20,936 bases of DNA from Candidatus Aminicenantota bacterium (GTDB taxonomy: Bacteria > Acidobacteriota > Aminicenantia > JAMOAD01): positions 1 through 20,936 of the forward strand of contig JAMOUT010000098.1 in assembly GCA_027061995.1 (NCBI GenBank), in the 5' to 3' direction. A model generated the notes under the pieces. The model was not told the origin of the DNA and did no database searches. It saw only the letters and a list, made by a program, of their open reading frames with translations. Every line of letters begins with the position of its first letter. Position 1 is the first letter of the stretch. Below, piece by piece: positions 8,332-15,346 of this stretch. A program made the position numbers and the translations under genes.

Positions 8332-9492
8332 ATGGAAAAAACATCATTCGGAGCGGAAAATTTTATTAATAATTATCTGTCAATGTTAAAAAATCGAAAA
8401 ATAGCTTTGTTATCAAATCAATCTTCCATTGTATATGATAAGTTTTCTATTTTTGAATTATTGCTAAAAAAAGGGATAAAAATCGAAAAAGTTTTTTTTC
8501 CTCAACACGGATTTTTCCTTGATAAACAGGATAATATGAAGGAATCGGAAAATTTTCTATTTGATGACACAAAATTCATCTCCCTTTACGGAGATAAATT
8601 ATCCCCCTCTGATGATGACCTTAATGATATTGATATTATCCTTTATGATTTACAAGATACCGGAACAAGAATCTATACTTTCGTCAGCACCCTGTATCTT
8701 ATTTTAAAATCACTAAACAATAAAGATATTAAACTCATTATACTTGACAGACCAAACCCTTTGAGCGGAAATTTAATCGAAGGCAACACGGTGGAAAACC
8801 GATTTCTCTCTTTCGTCGGTGTTTTTCCCATCCCGATGGTTTACGGTTTAACCCCTGCGGAATTATCAGGTTTTTTTATAAAAGAGGAGAATCTTAATAT
8901 TGATATTAAGATTATAAAAATGACAAATTGGAATAGGGATATGTTTTTTGAAGATACTGAAAGATTTTGGTATCCGCCTTCGCCTAATATGCCATATCAC
9001 ACCACAGCCACGGTATATCCCGCCACTGTTCTATTAGAGGGAACAAATCTATCCGAAGGTAGAGGAACAACCCGTCCTTTTGAAATAATAGGAGCCCCTT
9101 TTATAGATTCCACCCTTTTATCTAACGAATTGAACTCCTTAGAATGTGAAGGTATTGATTTTATCCCCTATTCATTTACACCTACATTTAATAAATTTTC
9201 CGGTGAGTTTTGCCGAGGAGTTTTTCTCAAAATCAATGATAAAAAGATATTTAAGCCGTATAAAACCGGAATTCTTATATTAAAAAAGATAAAAGAGCTT
9301 TACGGTGATAAGTTTAAATGGTCAAAACCTCCTTATGAATACGAATACGAAAAATCACCCATGGATATCATAACTGGAACAGACAATGTAAGGAAATTCA
9401 TAGACGGTGAAAATAACTCAGATATTAAAAATTTAACATTCACTCCTCCCGATTACATTAATTCCATTAAAGACTCTTTTTTATATTTATAA
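8332..9492 (+). CDS. NamZ/DUF1343-family exo-beta-N-acetylmuramidase-like protein
   Basis: The family (DUF1343, founding enzyme NamZ of Bacillus subtilis) removes terminal MurNAc from peptidoglycan fragments. The 386 residues match the family core: KIALLSNQSSIV (23-34), FFPQHGFF (55-62), SLYG, YDLQDTGTRIYTF (105-117), LDRPNPLSGNLIEG (138-151), and EGTNLSEGRGTTRPFEIIGA (236-255). Two oddities stand out. The normally conserved PEHG is PQHG here (P57-Q58-H59-G60; codons cct caa cac gga). There is also no signal peptide, and an in-frame TAA at 8323 rules out an extension from an upstream ATG. The protein may therefore act on imported muropeptides in the cytoplasm, or be altered in catalysis. The start lacks a ribosome-binding sequence. 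It diverges from the M19 dipeptidase gene. Confidence 0.88.
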   Translation: MEKTSFGAENFINNYLSMLKNRKIALLSNQSSIVYDKFSIFELLLKKGIKIEKVFFPQHGFFLDKQDNMKESENFLFDDTKFISLYGDKLSPSDDDLNDIDIILYDLQDTGTRIYTFVSTLYLILKSLNNKDIKLIILDRPNPLSGNLIEGNTVENRFLSFVGVFPIPMVYGLTPAELSGFFIKEENLNIDIKIIKMTNWNRDMFFEDTERFWYPPSPNMPYHTTATVYPATVLLEGTNLSEGRGTTRPFEIIGAPFIDSTLLSNELNSLECEGIDFIPYSFTPTFNKFSGEFCRGVFLKINDKKIFKPYKTGILILKKIKELYGDKFKWSKPPYEYEYEKSPMDIITGTDNVRKFIDGENNSDIKNLTFTPPDYINSIKDSFLYL

Positions 9493-9547
9493 ACATTTAA
9501 AATAGTTCTTTAACCTTATAATATATATAAATCTTTATTTTAGTGAG

Positions 9548-9577
9548 TTGGAATATTATTCTAAAATATGGTATATA
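9548..9577 (+). promoter_or_regulatory. Possible promoter for the lipoprotein gene
   Basis: TTGGAA (9548-9553), an 18-base spacer and TATATA (9572-9577) precede a GGAGG site at 9586-9590. The match is moderate. Confidence 0.35.
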
Positions 9578-9594
9578 AACTGCATGGAGGTAAA

Positions 9595-10020
9595 ATGAAA
9601 AAAACAATATCTTTATTATTAACCGCTTTTATTATAGGAACATTTTTTGTTTCTTGCGGCGGAGGGAAATATTCTGATTTAGAATCCATCTCAAACGCAT
9701 ATTTAAAAGCAATTGATGGTTTAGTTAATGATGTAAACAAAGTTAATAATGCGTCTGACGCTGCAAAAGCATTAAATAATTATGCTGACAAAATGGAAAA
9801 ACTTATTCCCGATTTAAAAAGAATTTATGAAAAATATCCTGAATTAAAAAATATGAAGAATGATGATAAGAACGCTGACCCGAAGATAGTTGAGATAAAT
9901 AACAAAATGAAAGAAAAAATGAAAGAATTGATTCCCGCTATGATGAAACTTATGAAATATTATAATGATCCCGAGGTTAAAAAAGCTCATCAAAGATTAA
10001 GAAAAATAGGAAGAAAATAA
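9595..10020 (+). CDS. Small predicted lipoprotein, helical
   Basis: The protein is unknown. I start it at the ATG at 9595 (141 residues) because TGGAGG lies 4 bases upstream and the product then opens with a proper lipoprotein signal: MKK, a hydrophobic core, then FVSC with the lipidation Cys at residue 21 followed by GGGK. The ATG at 9568 would add nine residues without a ribosome site. The mature part is short, Lys/Asp/Asn-rich and almost wholly alpha-helical, with heptad-like stretches (about 50-70 and 90-130; repeated KEKMKEL-type pattern). That is consistent with a periplasm-facing helical bundle anchored in a membrane. Glycine after Cys gives no inner-membrane retention Asp, so the outer membrane is likely. 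It follows the NamZ-like gene by about 100 bases and may have its own promoter. Confidence 0.75.
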   Translation: MKKTISLLLTAFIIGTFFVSCGGGKYSDLESISNAYLKAIDGLVNDVNKVNNASDAAKALNNYADKMEKLIPDLKRIYEKYPELKNMKNDDKNADPKIVEINNKMKEKMKELIPAMMKLMKYYNDPEVKKAHQRLRKIGRK

Positions 10021-10053
10021 TTTAATTCCATAAATAATCTCTCTTTATTTATC

Positions 10054-10075
10054 AATAAATATTAATATATTTATT
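10054..10075. terminator. AT-only hairpin between convergent genes
   Basis: AATAAATAT and ATATTTATT form a perfect 9-bp inverted repeat around TAAT. It lies in the gap between the lipoprotein and methyltransferase genes, which end facing each other. There is no GC stem or T-run, so termination is only suggested by position. The same arm core recurs at 17135-17158. Confidence 0.35.
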
Positions 10076-10086
10076 CGGGTAATAAA

Positions 10087-10107
10087 CTGATTTTTATAAT
10101 AAATCAG
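10087..10107. terminator. Second hairpin at the methyltransferase 3' end
   Basis: CTGATTT and AAATCAG form a perfect 7-bp inverted repeat with a 7-base loop. It overlaps the methyltransferase stop codon (10104-10106). On the plus strand it is followed by a short ATTTT. A weak bidirectional terminator is possible. Confidence 0.35.
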
Positions 10108-11153
10108 ATTTTCACCCCTTTTATAGCATAATTTATTGATGAAAACAGATGTTTGTTTAATAAATCAAAATTATAATTTATTGAAGGAAAATCTTTTTTT
10201 GTCTCTTTTAATTTTACATCAGGTTCACCAGAATATATTATCTCAATCTCGGAAAATCCGAATGATTGGAAAAGATATCGCATAAGTTCCGGATGAAGGG
10301 GTGATATATGTGTGGGGTCAAGTAAAAAAACTTGCGAAAAACCGAACCATGATAAAGGGTTTACTGTTTCAAGTATAACAACTCCCCGTTTTTTCAGTTT
10401 TTTATGAATATTTTTAACAAGATTTTCAACGGATTCATATTTCAAATGCTCAATCACTTGAGATGAGAAAAAACCATCAAAAGAATTATCCTCTTTTTCC
10501 GATAAAAATTCCATAATATCTTTTTTAAATACTTTTAACCCCTTTCTTTTGGCAATATTAAGCATCCCTTCATTAAGGTCAACCCCTATTCCGAATCTAC
10601 CGTTTTGTTCCAAGAGTTCAATAAACTCACCTCTGCCACAACCAAGATCAGCTACAAGAGATTTTTCAGGATAATAATCTATATATTTTTTAAAAATTTC
10701 ATATAATCCCTCCTCTTTTCTAAATCTTCTTTCAAAAGAGAGATAAGATATGGTATCAAGAGCGGTATCTATTTGCTTGATTTCCTCGGTTGTTCTCAAT
10801 AAATCTTTTTGTTTTAAAACTCTTGATAATTTTTTTATTGATTCCCTTAACTCTATAAATTCCAATAATATTGTTCTAACATCTTCATAAGTTTCTGATA
10901 ATCTATCAATCTGCCAAGCAATACTTTTAAATTGAGTTGTAAAATGGTTGTTTGATAAAAGATCCCATTTTTTATCCTTTATATCAATAATTTCAAGAAT
11001 CAAAGAGTTTTTCTTTTGGTTAAGTTTTTTTAGTTTAAAAGGGCTGAAAACAGATTTAATTCCCGATAATTTATCAATTTCATCACATATCTTTTTATAT
11101 TCTTTAATTATACTTTTTTCTTTTTCCTCAATATCTTCAATTAACCGTCTCAT
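10104..11153 (-). CDS. SAM-dependent methyltransferase with N-terminal coiled coil
   Basis: This is a class I methyltransferase. I use the ATG at 11153 (349 residues): it overlaps the tatA stop by one base (TGATG), the junction style used elsewhere in the window, while the TTG one codon earlier is weaker. Residues 1-135 are charged and helical (coiled coil). The catalytic domain starts near 160: motif I VADLGCGRGEF (168-177 region), acidic D192 in GIGVDLNEGM, D212, then SQVIEHL (231-237), VILETVNP and DPTHISPLHPELMRYLFQSF. The QVIEHL, ETxNP and DPTHxxPLHPE pattern is typical of methyltransferases found in surface-polysaccharide clusters, so modification of a glycan end is a reasonable guess. 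The gene lies 2 kb from the polysaccharide genes but not in their run. Confidence 0.85.
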   Translation of the reverse strand: MRRLIEDIEEKEKSIIKEYKKICDEIDKLSGIKSVFSPFKLKKLNQKKNSLILEIIDIKDKKWDLLSNNHFTTQFKSIAWQIDRLSETYEDVRTILLEFIELRESIKKLSRVLKQKDLLRTTEEIKQIDTALDTISYLSFERRFRKEEGLYEIFKKYIDYYPEKSLVADLGCGRGEFIELLEQNGRFGIGVDLNEGMLNIAKRKGLKVFKKDIMEFLSEKEDNSFDGFFSSQVIEHLKYESVENLVKNIHKKLKKRGVVILETVNPLSWFGFSQVFLLDPTHISPLHPELMRYLFQSFGFSEIEIIYSGEPDVKLKETKKDFPSINYNFDLLNKHLFSSINYAIKGVKI

Positions 11154-11341
11154 CAATCATCTGAATTTTTATCTTTATCTTTTTCCTTTTTTTCATTATC
11201 ATCCGAACTCATCGCTTGCTTAAAGTTTTTTATCCCTTCTCCCAGGCCCTTAAAAACTTCCGGTATTTTTTTACCACCGAATAATATAATAACCAATATC
11301 ACCAACAAAATAATTTCAGGCAATCCCAAAGATCCTATCAT
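11153..11341 (-). CDS. tatA: Sec-independent translocase subunit TatA
   Basis: TatA forms the oligomeric pore-like part of the twin-arginine pathway, which exports folded proteins, often cofactor-bearing, across the inner membrane. The 62 residues have the full family pattern: short N-tail, one membrane helix (GLPEIILLVILVIILF), the FG hinge, the amphipathic helix KKIPEVFKGLGEGIKNFKQA, and a very charged Lys/Asp tail. TatB and TatC are not in the window. The length and the absence of a long C-terminal helix favour TatA/E over TatB. GGAGGT lies 5 bases before the ATG. Its stop overlaps the methyltransferase start, so the two are co-transcribed, though a functional link is not obvious. Confidence 0.93.
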   Translation of the reverse strand: MIGSLGLPEIILLVILVIILFGGKKIPEVFKGLGEGIKNFKQAMSSDDNEKKEKDKDKNSDD

Positions 11342-11361
11342 CTTAAACCTCCGAATATTAA

Positions 11362-11390
11362 ATTATACATCAATCATAAAATATTAGCAA
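11362..11390 (-). promoter_or_regulatory. Predicted promoter of tatA-methyltransferase
   Basis: On the minus strand, TTGCTA (11390-11385) is followed by exactly 17 bases and a perfect TATAAT (11367-11362). The transcript would start about 14 bases before the tatA ATG and have a leader holding little more than the ribosome site. Confidence 0.6.
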
Positions 11391-11399
11391 GAAATCCAT
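11370..11399 (-). CDS. Possible nine-codon leader ORF before tatA
   Basis: An AGGAGGTG sequence (around 11410-11417 on the minus strand) is followed 11 bases later by an ATG that opens MDFLLIFYD and a TGA stop. The ribosome-site spacing is longer than ideal, and the tatA -35 box lies inside the ORF. A strong Shine-Dalgarno without a gene is unusual, but translation is unproven. A small hairpin (TTTCG-TGTAG-CGAAA, 11446-11460) lies just upstream. Confidence 0.25.
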   Translation of the reverse strand: MDFLLIFYD

Positions 11400-11618
11400 A
11401 TTCGTAACCACCTCCTAAAATCGAATAAGAATAATGCACCAAATCTTTCGTGTAGCGAAAACCTTCCTATTTTATCAAACTTTCAATGTCAATATTGTAA
11501 ATATCTATTCTCTGTATCATAATGATTAATTAATAATTTTAAAAGTTTGAATTGTTTATCATAAAGCATACAATAACTAATAATTAATAAATAGCACAAT
11601 CATATTTTTTCTAATCAT

Positions 11619-11647
11619 TTGTCAAAAGCAACTCTTTGCTCTATAAT
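11619..11647 (+). promoter_or_regulatory. Predicted promoter giving a leaderless MscS transcript
   Basis: TTGTCA (11619-11624), a 17-base spacer and a perfect TATAAT (11642-11647) precede the ATG at 11653 by only 5 bases. Transcription starting 6-7 bases after the -10 box would begin at the start codon or within 2 bases of it. There is no ribosome-binding sequence upstream of the ATG. Confidence 0.6.
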
Positions 11648-11652
11648 ATCTT

Positions 11653-12573
11653 ATGAATTATATTCTTGATATAATTAAAAAAGCCACGGGGATTAATCAT
11701 GATACTCAGATAAAAATAATAACAACCGTATTCATCATACTGTTTTTATGGATTTTCACTAAATTATCGGAAAAATTAATTAACAGATACCATGAGAATA
11801 AAGAGGACAGATACATTTGGAAAAAGTCCATCACATACATCAATGTAACTATTGCCCTCTTTTTGCTTGTAGGCTTATGGTTTAAAAATCTCGGTTCTCT
11901 GGCAACATATTTCGGTCTTCTTTCCGCGGGAATAGCAATAGCCTTAAAAGATATATTCTCAAATATGGCGGGTTGGTTATTTATATTAACAAGAAGACCT
12001 TTTAAAATAGGAGACCGTATAGAGCTTGATAAATTTAAAGGAGATGTTATTGATATAAGATTATTTCAATTCACCATAATGGAGATTGGAAATTGGGTTG
12101 ATGCGGATCAAAGCACAGGAAGAATTATTCATATCCCTAACAGCAAGATTTTTAATGAATCCATTGCAAATTATACAAGGGGTTTTTTTTATATATGGAA
12201 TGAGATCCCCGTTCTTATAACATTTGAAAGTAATTGGAAAAAAGCCAAAAAGATTCTTTTTGATATGATAATAAAAGAGGAGGGGGAGAAAAGTAAGCTC
12301 GCCAAAGAAAAATTAAAAAAGGTTAGTGAAAAATATCTTATTCATTATAATATTTTAACTCCCACGGTTTATACTACGGTTAAAGATAGCGGAATTTTAT
12401 TAACGATAAGATATCTTTGCGAACCGCGAAAAAGAAGAGGCAGTGAAAATCGCTTATGGGAAAAAATTCTTAAGGAATTTTCCTTGCACGATGATATAGA
12501 TCTCGCCTATCCCACACAAAGATTTTATAATAATCTGACCGAAGGAAAACCCGGAACAAAACCTCGGGATTAA
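11653..12573 (+). CDS. MscS-family small-conductance mechanosensitive channel
   Basis: This inner-membrane channel opens under membrane tension to release solutes in osmotic downshock. The 306 residues have three predicted membrane helices (about 20-38, 60-80 and 84-112). The third, pore-lining one runs into the family signature FGLLSAGIAIALKDIFSNMA, then GWLFILTRRPFKIGDRIEL, the start of the beta domain. IIHIPNSKIFNESIANYT is the usual MscS beta-domain signature. The C-terminal alpha/beta domain is slightly long and ends in a charged tail. The ATG at 11653 is the only reasonable start, since the next in-frame ATG falls inside the pore region. The transcript appears leaderless. The 3' end faces the serine hydrolase gene with a 7-base gap. 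Confidence 0.92.
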   Translation: MNYILDIIKKATGINHDTQIKIITTVFIILFLWIFTKLSEKLINRYHENKEDRYIWKKSITYINVTIALFLLVGLWFKNLGSLATYFGLLSAGIAIALKDIFSNMAGWLFILTRRPFKIGDRIELDKFKGDVIDIRLFQFTIMEIGNWVDADQSTGRIIHIPNSKIFNESIANYTRGFFYIWNEIPVLITFESNWKKAKKILFDMIIKEEGEKSKLAKEKLKKVSEKYLIHYNILTPTVYTTVKDSGILLTIRYLCEPRKRRGSENRLWEKILKEFSLHDDIDLAYPTQRFYNNLTEGKPGTKPRD

Positions 12574-12580
12574 TTATTTT

Positions 12581-14152
12581 TTATTTAACTCTTTTAAAAT
12601 TCAAATCCTGGAAATCAAAACTAAAATCCATATCAGGTGAGACCCCTTTCATTTTTAATCTTATGGCTTTTCCCTCTTCATCAAGGCAAAATATTGCAAA
12701 AGCATCCGCCTTCATATCTCTGTATCTCCATTTAACAACAAATGTATTTGCCTTATAAAAAAACATTTTTCCTTGTAATTTCGGAGATCTGAATGATTTA
12801 AAATAAAGATATCCCTCCTTCTTTTTTATCTCTATCTTTCCGAACCACCTGTCCTCGTAAACTCCGATATAGGATATAAAATCGATTGTTTTATCTTTAT
12901 TTTGTTCAATTGTTTTCCATACTTTTGAAACTATATCCTTTGCATAAGAATCCCCTTTTTCGGATCTCTTTTTATAAACTTTTATCCAATCCTTGTATTT
13001 TAATCCCAAAAAATTATCAACAATCGTTTTTGTAACAGCTGAAAAAAGAGGCGCTCCTCCCGGGCTTGTGTTCGTTAATATAACCATCCCGAAGTTAATA
13101 TCAGGTATTATTATTGTTTTTGATAAAAATCCCGGCAGTCCTCCTGTATGAGTTACTATCATATTACCCTTAGCATCATAGAGCATCCATCCGAGACCGT
13201 ATCCCATAAAGTGAGTATTGTATCTTTTATCCCCTCTTACCTGCATAACAGTATGAATTGTCCACATTTTCCTATGATTCTTTTCTGAAAAAAGTCTCTT
13301 GTTCACATCATACCTTCCTCCGTTAATCTGAAGAATAAGCCATTTACTTAAATCTTTTACGGAAGAGTAAATTCCCCCCGCAGCCCCGTTCAATTTATCA
13401 AGCGAGAATGTATAATGATTTACGGGAACAAGTTTTCCCGAATCTCCCGAATATGGTGTTGCAGCCATATCCTTATCCTTTATAAAATAATAATTTGTAT
13501 AGGAGTTATTCATATCAAGAGGTTTAAAAATTTTCTCTCTGACAAAATCCTCCCATCTTTCACCACTTACCCTTTTTATAACATCCCCCGCAACCATATA
13601 TAATAGATTATCATAATCAAATTGAGTTCTGAAAGGGGAAACAGGCTTAAAATATTGAAAAACCTTAACAATATCACCGATTGAAAAATTGCTTCCGTCA
13701 GGGAAAAACATCAGATCTCCCGCTCCGAGACCAAGTCCGCTTCTGTGTGTTAAAAGATCTTCTATAAGAAAATTTTCGGTTACATAAGAATTATACATCT
13801 TAAATTCGGGAATAATATCCCTGACTTTTGTTTTCCACGAAAGTTTTCCTTCATCAACAAGAATGGAAAGAGCCGCTGTTGTAAAAGCTTTACTGTTTGA
13901 AGCTATCGCAAAGAGGGTATTCTCATCAACTTTTTTTCTTTTATTAAGATTTCCGTATCCATAACCTTTGATATGATGGATCTTTCCGTCTTTAACGATA
14001 ACCACAGCAACCCCCGCAACATTAAATTCTTTCATAGCTCTTTTTACCAGATTATCAATCTTTCCGTGCGAAATCTTCGAAATTCCGAAATTCATTGATA
14101 ATATAAAAACAAGAACAAATATAAGATAAATTTTTAATCTTTTTATATTCAT
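12581..14152 (-). CDS. Secreted class C beta-lactamase-like serine hydrolase with DUF3471 domain
   Basis: This belongs to the beta-lactamase/transpeptidase-like serine hydrolases (class C fold), whose members include D-Ala peptidases, esterases and lactamases. The 523 residues comprise a signal peptide (about 1-29), the catalytic domain (about 30-360) and a C-terminal DUF3471 beta domain (about 405-520; YIGVYEDRWFGKIEI, then LQGKMFFYKANTFVVKWRYR). The active-site set is complete: nucleophile S85-x-x-K88 (ASNSKAF), Y180-D-N182, and H335-T-G337. The DUF3471 fusion is common in enzymes of undefined substrate rather than in resistance lactamases, so antibiotic resistance should not be inferred. 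The ATG at 14152 has GAGAGGA upstream. It is transcribed alone and convergent with the MscS gene. Confidence 0.9.
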   Translation of the reverse strand: MNIKRLKIYLIFVLVFILSMNFGISKISHGKIDNLVKRAMKEFNVAGVAVVIVKDGKIHHIKGYGYGNLNKRKKVDENTLFAIASNSKAFTTAALSILVDEGKLSWKTKVRDIIPEFKMYNSYVTENFLIEDLLTHRSGLGLGAGDLMFFPDGSNFSIGDIVKVFQYFKPVSPFRTQFDYDNLLYMVAGDVIKRVSGERWEDFVREKIFKPLDMNNSYTNYYFIKDKDMAATPYSGDSGKLVPVNHYTFSLDKLNGAAGGIYSSVKDLSKWLILQINGGRYDVNKRLFSEKNHRKMWTIHTVMQVRGDKRYNTHFMGYGLGWMLYDAKGNMIVTHTGGLPGFLSKTIIIPDINFGMVILTNTSPGGAPLFSAVTKTIVDNFLGLKYKDWIKVYKKRSEKGDSYAKDIVSKVWKTIEQNKDKTIDFISYIGVYEDRWFGKIEIKKKEGYLYFKSFRSPKLQGKMFFYKANTFVVKWRYRDMKADAFAIFCLDEEGKAIRLKMKGVSPDMDFSFDFQDLNFKRVK

Positions 14153-14210
14153 TTTTTCCTCTCCCAGGATTATATTAATTTATATTTTTAAACAATAAAT
14201 CATCAAAATA

Positions 14211-14239
14211 ATTATATATCATCAAATATTGTTTTTCAA
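14211..14239 (-). promoter_or_regulatory. Predicted promoter of the serine hydrolase gene
   Basis: On the minus strand, TTGAAA (14239-14234), a 17-base spacer and a perfect TATAAT (14216-14211) lie about 60 bases before the ATG. Confidence 0.6.
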
Positions 14240-14363
14240 TATAACTATAATCTTATTCGCAATAAAAATCAATCAGCCTGCCACCGTAAACACTATAAGC
14301 TTTTAAACAGATTATTTTTTGATAAAGAATTCTAAACAAAAGAACGGATAAAGTTTATTATTT

Positions 14364-14945
14364 TTATATTAAATAATATAAACCGAATCTAATGCCCGTG
14401 AATTTACTAGCGGCATATGAATTAGCCCACCATGGAGTAATTATTACAAATCCTTCTATAAAAACATTGTTTGTTCTTGTTTTAATCAGATTGATTCCAC
14501 CCGACAATTCCAATAAGACTCCGATTTTATTATCATCCATATAATACTTACCGGTCCCATAAAATTTTTCACTACAAAAATATACCCCGAATTTAGAGGT
14601 GATAAAATAATTCTGCCCCAATTTTAATTTAACTCCCCCTGTAATCATGTAGAGTTTTTCGCGCACATCATACCATCTTCCGGCATTATAAAATATTCCC
14701 CCCGGAAAAGGTATTGATAAATTAAAAGCAGCAGATGCTTTTTCGGAAATCGCCTTATCAAGTTCAAGTCCGATATTTATATGATAATAACTTAATCCGT
14801 CGCTGGAAAAAGGTAATTCCAACAAATCCGTATTGTATAAATAACTTGCTCCGGCCCCCCAATATGTTTTTTTTGTTTCACCCCCGATAAGAAAAATACT
14901 AATCGTAAAATAAATAATAAAAATTATCAATACTCTTCTTTTCAT
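14364..14945 (-). CDS. Predicted outer-membrane beta-barrel protein, unknown role
   Basis: The protein is not recognised by name. Its 193 residues begin with a signal peptide (about 1-22, MKRR plus hydrophobic core). The rest alternates polar and hydrophobic or aromatic residues in strand-length blocks (ASYLYNTDLLELPF, YHINIGLELDKAI, KLKLGQNYFITSKFGVYF, NNVFIEGFVIIT), ending in GIRFGLYYLI, a terminal strand of the type found in small eight- to ten-strand barrels. A conserved enzyme motif is not visible. A strong AGGGGAGGGGAGA ribosome site precedes the ATG. It is flanked upstream by the divergent miniprotein gene and appears to be transcribed alone. A porin-like or structural barrel is the best guess. 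Confidence 0.7.
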   Translation of the reverse strand: MKRRVLIIFIIYFTISIFLIGGETKKTYWGAGASYLYNTDLLELPFSSDGLSYYHINIGLELDKAISEKASAAFNLSIPFPGGIFYNAGRWYDVREKLYMITGGVKLKLGQNYFITSKFGVYFCSEKFYGTGKYYMDDNKIGVLLELSGGINLIKTRTNNVFIEGFVIITPWWANSYAASKFTGIRFGLYYLI

Positions 14946-14972
14946 TCTCCCCTCCCTATTAAATTATATTAT

Positions 14973-15001
14973 AATTTATCATAAAAAAAATAAGTTCTCA
15001 A
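14973..15001 (-). promoter_or_regulatory. Possible promoter of the barrel-protein gene
   Basis: On the minus strand, TTGAGA (15001-14996), a 17-base spacer and TAAATT (14978-14973). The -10 is imperfect, and an overlapping AT-rich alternative exists further downstream. Confidence 0.4.
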
Positions 15002-15084
15002 ATTTTTACGAAAAAATGATTTTGTTATTTTTTTTTAATAATTATGTTTTGTGGTGATATTTTATAATAATCGGGAGGTAAAAA

Positions 15085-15270
15085 ATGTTAAAAAAACTTA
15101 GTTTTTACTTTATGATAGGGGTTTCATATATTTTTTTTATCCGTATTTTCGGAATTTGTTACAAAAAATATTTTCCTCATAACATATTTATAGCAGGGAT
15201 AACAGAGATTTTCTTTATTCTGTCAATTATTACTCTCATTCTGTTTTTCCTATTTTCGGATATTCATTAA
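15085..15270 (+). CDS. Two-helix membrane miniprotein, unknown
   Basis: This 61-residue product is almost entirely hydrophobic, with two predicted membrane helices (about 5-24 and 34-58) around a positively charged turn (CYKKYFPHN). It is a believable gene despite its size because CGGGAGG sits 7 bases before the ATG and a TATAAT box (15063-15068) lies just upstream; no matching -35 box was found. It is divergent from the barrel gene and convergent with the hemerythrin gene. I see no motif that assigns a function; small membrane regulators or assembly factors have this size. The AT-rich codon content matches its neighbours. Confidence 0.55.
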   Translation: MLKKLSFYFMIGVSYIFFIRIFGICYKKYFPHNIFIAGITEIFFILSIITLILFFLFSDIH

Positions 15271-15346
15271 TTTTAACTTCTCATTTTTAAGCCTTTTTCA
15301 TATTTAGGATGTGTTTTCACTGAATAATATTTGATATGCTCTCTAA

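Larger units (their letters stand above)
11342..11652. other. Divergent intergenic region between tatA and the MscS gene
   Basis: This 311-base AT-rich gap holds the tatA promoter on the minus strand, the possible leader ORF and hairpin, and the mscS promoter on the plus strand. The middle (about 11465-11615) shows no ORF, no RNA gene I recognise and no clear repeat. Confidence 0.6.

Noticed and set aside
9568-9594. ATG at 9568 as lipoprotein start
   Set aside because: It has no ribosome site and would spoil the lipoprotein signal peptide by adding nine residues ahead of MKK.
11154-11156. TTG start for the methyltransferase
   Set aside because: The ATG directly after it forms the same one-base stop-start overlap seen at other junctions and is the stronger start.
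12550-12590. Terminator hairpin between the MscS and serine hydrolase genes
   Set aside because: Only a 4-bp CCCG/CGGG stem with an 11-base loop is visible before the T-rich stretch, too weak to call.
12581-14152. Antibiotic-resistance beta-lactamase
   Set aside because: The active-site motifs fit the broad class C serine hydrolase family, and the DUF3471 fusion points to a general hydrolase or esterase-like enzyme.
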